Assembly (NCBI GenBank): GCA_030627145.1
Contig: DAOUSQ010000048.1
Span: 1 to 7,361 of the forward strand
Direction of reading: 5' to 3'
DNA: 7,361 nucleotides
Source: Syntrophomonadaceae bacterium
Lineage (GTDB): Bacteria; Bacillota_B; Syntrophomonadia; Syntrophomonadales; Syntrophomonadaceae
The notes under the pieces: model-generated
The model's input: only the letters and a program-made list of their open reading frames with translations
Told to the model about the DNA's origin: nothing
Database searches by the model: none
Translations under genes and position numbers: made by a program
Shown here: positions 1-7,361 of the stretch, one piece after another
How positions within the stretch are numbered: position 1 is the stretch's first letter
Layout of the letters: each line of letters starts with the position of its first letter

Positions 1-34
1 CTTATTTATTGATTTTTTCCGTGGTTTTTTATTT

Positions 35-43
35 TTATCCACA
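35..43 (+). promoter_or_regulatory. DnaA box (perfect consensus TTATCCACA) of oriC
   Basis: The nine bases TTATCCACA match the bacterial DnaA-box consensus exactly. The box lies upstream of dnaN, the usual place for the unwinding half of oriC in Bacillota. The next nine bases (44-52, TATTCATAA) match an inverted box (TGTGGATAA) at only 6 of 9 positions, so a second, weak DnaA site abutting the trio array is possible but unproven. Only one perfect box is in the window; other boxes would be expected upstream, outside it. Confidence 0.85.
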
Positions 44-52
44 TATTCATAA

Positions 53-73
53 CTACTACTATTACTACTACTA
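53..73 (+). promoter_or_regulatory. DnaA-trio array (seven tandem trinucleotides) of the origin unwinding element
   Basis: Seven consecutive trinucleotides read CTA three times, TTA once and CTA three times. The complementary strand therefore reads 3'-GAT-5' repeats with one AAT in the middle, which is the DnaA-trio motif described in Bacillus subtilis oriC. There, a DnaA filament nucleated at a neighbouring box contacts one strand triplet by triplet and melts the origin. The array starts nine bases after the perfect DnaA box and runs into A/T-rich DNA. Position, phase and strand all fit. That it works as the origin here is inferred. Confidence 0.82.
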
Positions 74-90
74 AATGTTAATAAATAAAA
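74..90 (+). other. A/T-rich DNA unwinding element candidate
   Basis: Sixteen of these seventeen bases are A or T (one G at 77), directly downstream of the trio array. In Bacillota origins the easily melted segment lies at this place, between the DnaA boxes and dnaN. The assignment rests on composition and position only; no 13-mer-type repeats are visible. Confidence 0.55.
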
Positions 91-97
91 ACAACAA

Positions 98-138
98 GTG
101 AGCAACCAACGCAAACATTGTCTTTTGCTGTTGCTCAC
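98..138 (+). repeat. Inverted repeat / hairpin between oriC and dnaN
   Basis: The arms GTGAGCAAC (98-106) and GTTGCTCAC (130-138) are perfect 9-bp reverse complements. Inside them GCAAA (111-115) pairs with TTTGC (124-128), leaving an eight-base loop (116-123) and an asymmetric internal loop (107-110 against 129). No T-tract follows, so it does not look like an intrinsic terminator. It ends seven bases before the dnaN Shine-Dalgarno site. It could be a 5'-UTR hairpin affecting dnaN mRNA, or a DNA hairpin formed when the origin melts. The structure is seen directly; the function is unknown. Confidence 0.75.
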
Positions 139-145
139 AACTATT

Positions 146-150
146 GGAGG
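146..150 (+). promoter_or_regulatory. dnaN ribosome binding site (GGAGG), decides the ATG start
   Basis: GGAGG lies eight bases before the ATG at 159. The frame is open back to a TTG at 144, but that codon lies immediately beside this site and has no site of its own, so the ATG is the start. Confidence 0.88.
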
Positions 151-158
151 TATTCAAA

Positions 159-1298
159 ATGAAATTTATTATCGAAAAAAAAGAGTTATCTGCATTAACA
201 ACAATAGTTTACAGAGCTGCTTCTAATAAAAATACTATACCTGTTCTTTCTGGTCTCTTTATTAATGTCAATCATAACGAAGGACTTGCTTTAACTGCTA
301 CTGATATGGAAATAGGAATAAAAGCTTCTACTTCCAATATTGAAATAATAGAAGAAGGAACTGCTTTAGTGAATGCTCATTATTTTGCCGACTTTATAAA
401 ACTATTACCAGATTCTCCAGTAGCTCTTGAACTTAACGAAGAAAAATCCAAACTGAATATTAGTTATGGTCGTTCATCCGGTTTTATAAATACTTATAGA
501 GAACATGAATATCCAGATCTTCCAATCAACAACATAAAAAACATAATATCATTGCCTCAAGACATACTTAAAAAAGCGCTTAGAAAAACAGCTTTTGCAG
601 CTGCCGTTACCCATTTTAGACAGGTATTTACAGGAGTTTTATTTGACATAATAGATAATAAAACCCTTAGAATAATTGCTTCTGATACTCACCGACTGGC
701 TTATTATACTTATAATATTTCCGAAGCTGATTTAGAACCAATAAATTTTATTATTCCAGTTAGAACAGTAAATGAACTTTTAAGATTACTAGATGATAAT
801 AAAGAAAATATTAATATAGGCCTAAATAAAAATAGTGTAGTCTTCTATAAAGATAACTTTTTGATTGTTTCTCGTTTAATAGACGGCCAATATCCTAACT
901 ATGATCAAGTAATACCAGATTCTTTTAATACCTCAGTTAAAATAAACAGTCATATACTTCTCAATACACTTGAGAGAGCAAAAATAATGCCGACCGATGA
1001 AAAGCTTAAAATTCAGCACATACAATTCAAATTTAAAGATAATGAAGCAGTTGTTAATACTTATTCAGAACTAATGGGAGAAATTGAGGAAGTTATCGAA
1101 GAAATAAAATTAGATGGAGATGGTGATCTAAAAATTTCTTTTAATACCAGCTATTTATTAGATGCTATAAAAATATTTGAATCAGAATGTGATCAAATAA
1201 CCATAGATTTATCTGGTTCTTTGGGGCCAGCTATGTTAAAAAATATTAATGAAGACAACTATTTTTATATAATAGTACCGTTACGTACAAGTAGTTAA
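159..1298 (+). CDS. dnaN: DNA polymerase III subunit beta (sliding clamp)
   Basis: This encodes the ring-shaped processivity clamp that encircles DNA and tethers the replicative polymerase, and also docks repair and replication partners. The protein is 379 aa, the usual family length, with room for three successive clamp folds (about 1-120, 125-245 and 246-379). Family landmarks are TIPVL at 26-30, the TATDMEI segment at 46-52, SDTHRLA at 175-181 (part of the partner-binding cleft), IDGQYPNY at 241-248, and the C-terminal VPLRT near 373-377, equivalent to the conserved P-x-R tail of the clamp that contributes to the peptide pocket. The ATG at 159 is chosen because GGAGG precedes it by eight bases. 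It follows the oriC elements, as expected for the second gene after dnaA. No promoter of its own is evident, so transcription from dnaA is likely, through the hairpin at 98-138. Confidence 0.98.
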   Translation: MKFIIEKKELSALTTIVYRAASNKNTIPVLSGLFINVNHNEGLALTATDMEIGIKASTSNIEIIEEGTALVNAHYFADFIKLLPDSPVALELNEEKSKLNISYGRSSGFINTYREHEYPDLPINNIKNIISLPQDILKKALRKTAFAAAVTHFRQVFTGVLFDIIDNKTLRIIASDTHRLAYYTYNISEADLEPINFIIPVRTVNELLRLLDDNKENINIGLNKNSVVFYKDNFLIVSRLIDGQYPNYDQVIPDSFNTSVKINSHILLNTLERAKIMPTDEKLKIQHIQFKFKDNEAVVNTYSELMGEIEEVIEEIKLDGDGDLKISFNTSYLLDAIKIFESECDQITIDLSGSLGPAMLKNINEDNYFYIIVPLRTSS

Positions 1299-1305
1299 GG
1301 AGATT

Positions 1306-1311
1306 AGGAAG
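1306..1311 (+). promoter_or_regulatory. recF ribosome binding site (AGGAAG) for a TTG start
   Basis: AGGAAG stands six bases before the TTG at 1318. A better match to the consensus, AAGGAG at 1297-1302, overlaps the dnaN stop codon but is fifteen bases away, which is long. There is no in-frame ATG that would preserve the conserved RecF N-terminus, so TTG is accepted. The combination suggests modest translation or coupling to dnaN. Confidence 0.6.
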
Positions 1312-1317
1312 TACAAT

Positions 1318-2409
1318 TTGAAAATAAATAAATTTATTATAAAAAATTTTCGCAACATAAAAAAGATTGAATATAAACCCTGTTCAGATTTAAATATATT
1401 TATAGGTGACAATGCTCAGGGCAAAACAAATATTTTAGAAGCTATCTTTGTTCTGGCAACAGGAAGTTCTTTTCGCAGTAATCAAAACAGCAATTTAATA
1501 AAATATGAAGAAAAAAAATTTACATTAAAGTCAATCTATCAGTACGAGGAAAGATTAATTAGAACTGCATTAGAATACCAGGTAGATGGAAATAAAAAAT
1601 TCGAAATAAATTCTAAAAAAGTCAATCATAATAATCCAGACTGTTTGCGAGTTGTTTTATTTACCCCGGATGATCTTTATTTAATCAAGGGTACTCCTCT
1701 AAAACGCAGAAATTTTCTAGATTTTATATTAAAGCAAGTTTCAAAAGATTATATAGCTACTTTAGATAATTATTCTAAAATTTTAAAAAAAAGGAATTTT
1801 TTATTAAAAAACGATAAAGCTAATAGTAAGACGTTTTATATAGTAGAGGATTTATTTATTGAAAATGCTGCACGTTTAATTCTGGCAAGAATAAACTTTA
1901 TAAATATTCTTGATGATACAGCCTGGGCTGTCTATAAAGAATTAAATAATAAGTATAACCATCTAAAGATAAGATATGCACTTTCTTTTCCTGTTAATAG
2001 TGACAAAATTAATTTTGATATTCTAAAGGATAAATTAAAAGAGCAGATAAAAGTAAAAAAAGAAAAAGAAGTGGTATTAAAAAGGAGTCTGGTAGGACCG
2101 CATCTCGACGATGTTTATATTTATCTTGATAACAAAATGGCTCGTCTATTTGCTTCACAGGGTCAGCAAAGAAATATTATAATCAGTATTAAATTAGCTG
2201 AGCTTTATACAATGAAAAAATTACTTGGATTTTATCCAGTTTTTTTACTCGATGAAGTATTGTCAGAGCTAGATGATAAAAAGAAAATACTTTTAATTAA
2301 ATATCTCATCCGGGCAGATTTTCAGAGTTTTCTTACTTCAGTAGATTTGAATAAAATTGGCAACATTAATAAAAAAATCTCCACAGTAAATAATGGTTAT
2401 TTACAATGA
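1318..2409 (+). CDS. recF: DNA replication and repair protein RecF
   Basis: RecF is an SMC-like ABC ATPase that, with RecO and RecR, loads RecA at single-strand gaps and helps restart stalled forks. The 363-aa protein has the usual length. The N-terminus (INKFIIKNFRNIKKIEY) is the typical first strand and 'KNFRN' motif. Walker A is GDNAQGKT at 30-37, the ABC signature is SQGQQR at 280-285, Walker B ends in LLDE at 310-313, and the D-loop SELD is at 316-319. All catalytic motifs are intact. Translation starts at TTG. The gene begins 19 nt after dnaN with no yaaA (S4-domain gene) between them, and its stop codon touches the remB ribosome binding site. Coding is extremely A/T-rich: bases 1741-1800 hold only 9 G or C in 60. 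Confidence 0.97.
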   Translation: MKINKFIIKNFRNIKKIEYKPCSDLNIFIGDNAQGKTNILEAIFVLATGSSFRSNQNSNLIKYEEKKFTLKSIYQYEERLIRTALEYQVDGNKKFEINSKKVNHNNPDCLRVVLFTPDDLYLIKGTPLKRRNFLDFILKQVSKDYIATLDNYSKILKKRNFLLKNDKANSKTFYIVEDLFIENAARLILARINFINILDDTAWAVYKELNNKYNHLKIRYALSFPVNSDKINFDILKDKLKEQIKVKKEKEVVLKRSLVGPHLDDVYIYLDNKMARLFASQGQQRNIIISIKLAELYTMKKLLGFYPVFLLDEVLSELDDKKKILLIKYLIRADFQSFLTSVDLNKIGNINKKISTVNNGYLQ

Positions 2410-2422
2410 AAGGGGTAGTAAA

Positions 2423-2660
2423 ATGTATATACATCTAGGAAATAACTATGTTATTTCATCAAAAAAAATCATCAGCATGTTAAATATTATTCCACCTATA
2501 TCTAATGACCTTAAAGATATTATAGAAATAGCTCGTATGGAAAAAAAACTGGTTAATATTAGTGAAAAAGGAAAAGAAAAAACTCTGGTTGTTTGTGATG
2601 ATAAGGTTTATATATCTCCAATATCATCAAATACCTTATTTAAACGAGCTATTAATCATT

Positions 2661-2662
<2 letters not shown>
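2423..2662 (+). CDS. remB: Extracellular matrix regulatory protein RemB-like (DUF370, YaaB)
   Basis: This small 79-aa protein of the RemA/RemB (DUF370) family sits between recF and gyrB exactly where yaaB/remB lies in Bacillus subtilis. The start MYIHLGNNYVIS and the C-terminal part (YISPISSNTLFKR) closely resemble B. subtilis YaaB as I remember it. In B. subtilis the family affects biofilm matrix gene expression; RemA binds DNA as a ring. Aligned by eye to RemA, the two neighbouring arginines used for DNA contact become Gly and Lys here, so direct RemA-like DNA binding is uncertain. The ATG at 2423 is preferred over an upstream in-frame GTG at 2393 (inside recF) because AAAGGGG (2409-2415), overlapping the recF stop codon, precedes it by seven bases and the family starts at this MYIHLG. 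The tight spacing implies cotranscription and coupled translation with recF. Its role in this organism is not known. Confidence 0.9.
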
Positions 2663-4585
<1,923 letters not shown>

Positions 4586-4633
4586 GGAGTTACCTAAAAA
4601 ATTGACAGTAAATAATTAAGGTGGAAAAATTAT

Positions 4634-4643
4634 AGAAGGTGAT
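4634..4643 (+). promoter_or_regulatory. gyrA ribosome binding site; selects TTG over an out-of-frame ATG
   Basis: The ten bases AGAAGGTGAT match the consensus AGGAGGTGAT at nine positions. The AGG core ends at 4639, nine bases before the TTG at 4649 and only five before an out-of-frame ATG at 4645. An in-frame TGA at 4640-4642 excludes any earlier gyrA start, so the TTG is effectively forced. Confidence 0.85.
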
Positions 4644-4648
4644 TATGT

Positions 4649-7087
4649 TTGGCAGAAGATAGTTTATTTTACAGAATTGAACATGTAGATATAGAAAAAG
4701 AAGTAAAAAAATCCTTTCTGGAATATTCAATGAGTGTTATTGTATCCCGGGCTATTCCAGATGTCAGAGATGGACTAAAACCAGTACATCGGCGAATCTT
4801 ATATGCTCTATATGATCAAGGCATGACGCATGAAAAAGCACATAAAAAATCAGCCAATATAGTCGGTGAAGTAATGGGTAAGTACCATCCCCATGGAGAT
4901 ATGGCCATATATCAAACTATGGTAAAAATGGCACAGAATTTTTCTATGCGTTATCCTCTAATTGATGGACATGGAAATTTTGGTTCTATTGACGGTGATT
5001 CCGCCGCAGCCATGAGATATACAGAGAGCAGAATGGCCAGGATAGCATCAGAACTTGTGGCAGATATAGAAAAAGATACTATAGAGTGGGGGCCCAACTA
5101 TGATGATAGCAGACAGGAGCCGCAAGTATTACCAGCTCGTATCCCAAACCTCTTGATTAATGGATCGTCCGGAATAGCAGTTGGTATGGCTACCAATATT
5201 CCCCCGCATAATATATCTGAAATCATTGAAGGTCTAAAATTATTAATTGATAAACCAGAAACAGGTATTGAAGAATTAATGCATAAAGTCCCTGGTCCCG
5301 ATTTTCCAACCGCAGGTATCATTATGGGAACGAAAGAGATAAAGAATGCTTATGAAACTGGTCGGGGAAGCATAAAAATAAGGGCTCGCTATGAAATAGA
5401 AGAAAAAAAGAATGGCAGAAACGCTATAATTGTTACGGAAATTCCTTACCAGGTGAATAAAGCACGCCTGGTGGAAAAAATTGCTGAACTGGTGAAGGAG
5501 AAGAAAATAGATGGCATAGTTGATCTCCGGGATGAATCAGACAGGAAGGGAATACGTGTCGTTATTGAACTTAGAAAGGATGTTAATGTTAATGTAGTAG
5601 TCAATAAACTATTTAAACATACCCAGATGGAAGTGAGTTTTGGTGTTATTATGCTGGGTCTAGTACATGGGCAACCCCGGGTTCTCAATCTCAAAGAGAT
5701 GATGAACAATTATATTGAACACCGCCAGGAAGTACTTACCCGCAGGACGGAGTATGATCTAAAAATAGCCAGGGAACGCCTTCATATTATAGAAGGTTTA
5801 CGTATAGCTCTAGACAATCTGGATGAAATAATTGAGCTGATAAGAAGCAGCCAGGATCGGGAAAGTGCTCGCCAGGGTCTTATGACCCAATTTAATTTGA
5901 CAGTTTTACAGGCTAATGCGATCCTGGATATGAGATTAGCCCAGTTAACAGGCCTGGAAAGAAGCAAACTGGAAGAAGAATACCAGACATTGATGGCTAA
6001 AATAGCTGATTATGAAGATATACTGGCTCGACCGGAACGAATACTAACAATGATTAAGGAAGATCTCAATGATATTAAAAACAAATATGGCGATAATAGA
6101 AGAACGGAAATAAGCCACGAAAGTACTGATTATAATGTCGAAGATTTTATAGAAGACCATGAGATAGTAGTAACACTAAGTAACCGTGGTTATATAAAAA
6201 GGCAGCCTCTTGATACATATAAAGCTCAAAAAAGAGGTGGAAAGGGAATTAGTTCAACTATGGCCAGGGCAGAAGATTTTGCCAGTAATATACTGGTAAC
6301 GAGTGTTCTGGCAAATATCCTGTTCTTTACCAACCAGGGAAGAGTTTTTTCAAATAAAGCTTATCAGATACCAGAATCTTCACGTCAAGCCAAAGGAATG
6401 CCCGTAATCAATTTTTTAGAACTCAGGCCTGAGGAGAAAGTAACAACCATTGTAGCAACAAAACATTTTGACGATAAAAGACACCTGGTAATGGTGACCA
6501 GGAATGGGATTATTAAAAAGGTGGCTCTCTCCGCTTTTGAGAACATAAGAAAAAGTGGATTAATTGCAGTTCACCTGCTTGATGATGATGAACTGGTAGG
6601 AGTAATTAGAGTTGAGCCAAAGGACAGAATAATGCTGGCAAACTCTGCTGGTTTTTCAATAATGTTTGAGGAAAACCAGGTAAGGTCAATGGGAAGGACG
6701 GCTATGGGAGTAAAAGCAATTAATCTTGGTAAAGATAATTTTGTAATAGGTATAGATAAGTATCGAGAAGGAGGAAAAGTCCTATTAGTTACGGAAAAAG
6801 GATATGGAAAAAGGACACTCCTTGAAGAATTTAAAACCCAGAACCGCGGAGGCAAAGGTTTAAAAGCAATTGATATAACCAAGAAAAATGGAGATTTAGT
6901 CGCATTTAAAATAGTATCTGAAGATGAAGAACTGGTTATTCTTACTGGAGAAGGCCAGATAATTAGACTCGAAGTAGAAGATATTTCCTTGCAAAAAAGA
7001 TATTCAAGGGGAGTATTGTTAATGAGGTTACCAGAAAATGATCGTATTGTTGGTGTTGCAAGGTTTAAAACAGAGAAAGAAGAATAA
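4649..7087 (+). CDS. gyrA: DNA gyrase subunit A
   Basis: GyrA is the breakage-reunion and DNA-wrapping subunit of gyrase. The 812-aa protein is full length. The winged-helix domain carries catalytic Arg123-Tyr124 (AAMRYTE). The tower and coiled coil follow, and IPNLLINGSSGIAVG contains the conserved DNA-bending isoleucine. From about residue 505 a C-terminal pinwheel shows six blade-like repeats. The first carries the GyrA box QKRGGKG (527-533), which argues for gyrase rather than ParC. A second close copy, QNRGGKG, is at 731-737. The TTG start is fixed by an in-frame stop just upstream. The quinolone-binding helix is odd: HPHGDMAIYQ has Met85 where E. coli has Ser83 and Gln89 where it has Asp87, so both drug-bridging residues are replaced. 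Base composition is clearly richer in G+C than recF (30 of 60 in 5821-5880). Confidence 0.99.
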   Translation: MAEDSLFYRIEHVDIEKEVKKSFLEYSMSVIVSRAIPDVRDGLKPVHRRILYALYDQGMTHEKAHKKSANIVGEVMGKYHPHGDMAIYQTMVKMAQNFSMRYPLIDGHGNFGSIDGDSAAAMRYTESRMARIASELVADIEKDTIEWGPNYDDSRQEPQVLPARIPNLLINGSSGIAVGMATNIPPHNISEIIEGLKLLIDKPETGIEELMHKVPGPDFPTAGIIMGTKEIKNAYETGRGSIKIRARYEIEEKKNGRNAIIVTEIPYQVNKARLVEKIAELVKEKKIDGIVDLRDESDRKGIRVVIELRKDVNVNVVVNKLFKHTQMEVSFGVIMLGLVHGQPRVLNLKEMMNNYIEHRQEVLTRRTEYDLKIARERLHIIEGLRIALDNLDEIIELIRSSQDRESARQGLMTQFNLTVLQANAILDMRLAQLTGLERSKLEEEYQTLMAKIADYEDILARPERILTMIKEDLNDIKNKYGDNRRTEISHESTDYNVEDFIEDHEIVVTLSNRGYIKRQPLDTYKAQKRGGKGISSTMARAEDFASNILVTSVLANILFFTNQGRVFSNKAYQIPESSRQAKGMPVINFLELRPEEKVTTIVATKHFDDKRHLVMVTRNGIIKKVALSAFENIRKSGLIAVHLLDDDELVGVIRVEPKDRIMLANSAGFSIMFEENQVRSMGRTAMGVKAINLGKDNFVIGIDKYREGGKVLLVTEKGYGKRTLLEEFKTQNRGGKGLKAIDITKKNGDLVAFKIVSEDEELVILTGEGQIIRLEVEDISLQKRYSRGVLLMRLPENDRIVGVARFKTEKEE

Positions 7088-7123
7088 GAAAACCAACATT
7101 TTTTTGTAGAAGGAGAAAAACAA

Positions 7124-7361
7124 ATGAGAAACCCTGTTCCAAGAGTAGCTGCCATCCATGACTTATCAGGTTTTGGAAGAGCTTCATTATCAGTGATAAT
7201 CCCAATAATATCAACTATGGGAATACAAGTTTGCCCGATTCCTACAGCAATACTTTCAACCCATACGGGAGGCTTTGAAGACTACAAATTTATTGATCTC
7301 AGTGAGCATATGGAAAGCTACATTTACCACTGGAAAGAACTTAATATTAAGTTTAATTGTA
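7124..7361 (+). CDS. Pyridoxamine/pyridoxal kinase-like protein, N-terminal part (runs off the window)
   Basis: Only the first 79 codons are present; the gene continues past the window end. The segment RVAAIHDLSGFGRASL, then CPIPTAILSTHTGGF and the HWKELNI stretch, match the N-terminus of PfkB-like vitamin B6 kinases annotated as pyridoxamine kinase in Clostridia and relatives. These phosphorylate pyridoxal, pyridoxine or pyridoxamine with ATP in the salvage route to pyridoxal phosphate. The Ser-Gly near residue 15 and STHTGG near 46 lie where the family binds substrate. The catalytic Asp and anion hole lie in the missing C-terminal half, so activity cannot be judged. A related hydroxymethylpyrimidine kinase is less likely. 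AGAAGGAG (7108-7115) precedes the ATG by eight bases. The 36-nt gap after gyrA has no hairpin terminator, so readthrough from gyrA is plausible. Confidence 0.85.
   Translation, partial: MRNPVPRVAAIHDLSGFGRASLSVIIPIISTMGIQVCPIPTAILSTHTGGFEDYKFIDLSEHMESYIYHWKELNIKFNC

Noticed and set aside
144..158. TTG at 144 as the dnaN start, giving five extra residues
   Set aside because: The codon lies at the Shine-Dalgarno site itself and has no site of its own; the ATG at 159 is eight bases from GGAGG and gives the family N-terminus.
186..194. TTATCTGCA near the dnaN start, seven of nine bases of the DnaA box
   Set aside because: Two mismatches at usually conserved positions and location inside coding sequence make it weak; no clustering.
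4602..4630. Possible gyrA promoter: perfect -35 TTGACA at 4602-4607 with AAAAAT at 4625-4630, 17 bp apart
   Set aside because: The -10 matches only four of six bases, and the implied transcript start would fall in the ribosome binding site. The hexamer is probably chance in the gyrB-gyrA spacer.
7099..7105. T7 run after gyrA as a terminator
   Set aside because: No inverted repeat precedes it, so an intrinsic terminator is not supported.
6571..7155. Long antisense open frame opposite the end of gyrA
   Set aside because: It is the complement of clearly conserved gyrA codons, has low-complexity serine-rich translation and no ribosome binding support.

Overview
The window is the replication-origin side of a low-GC Gram-positive (Bacillota-like) chromosome. 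It reads, all on the + strand, as oriC elements, dnaN, recF, remB (yaaB), gyrB, gyrA and the start of a pyridoxamine-kinase-like gene. The conserved order, the AT-rich coding, the strong Shine-Dalgarno sites with TTG starts and the presence of remB all point to a Clostridia or Halanaerobiales-type organism. The exact order or genus is my inference and is not settled by the sequence.

Positions 1-158 are the end of what is presumably the dnaA-dnaN intergenic region (dnaA itself is outside the window). It holds one perfect DnaA box (35-43) and, nine bases on, seven uninterrupted trinucleotides of the DnaA-trio type (53-73). An A/T-rich stretch follows (74-90), then a perfect 9-bp inverted repeat with an inner stem (98-138), then the dnaN ribosome binding site. 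This looks like the basal unwinding element of the bipartite Gram-positive origin.

Positions 159-2662 carry dnaN (sliding clamp), recF (gap repair ATPase) and remB (small DUF370 protein). The gaps are only 13-19 nt, so they are probably one transcript. The small S4-domain gene yaaA (rlbA), which lies between dnaN and recF in Bacillus and many relatives, is absent. Positions 2678-7087 carry gyrB and gyrA, the two subunits of DNA gyrase, separated by 63 nt. From 7124 a pyridoxamine kinase-like gene begins and runs off the window; no terminator separates it from gyrA.

Together the genes cover origin melting, processive synthesis, repair of stalled or gapped DNA, and supercoil homeostasis. The items most worth a second look are the unusually regular DnaA-trio array with its adjacent hairpin, and the GyrA quinolone-binding helix. 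That helix has Met and Gln in place of the usual Ser/Thr and Asp/Glu, which predicts intrinsic fluoroquinolone insensitivity. I did not find a clearly new multi-gene system here; the window is mostly core genome.
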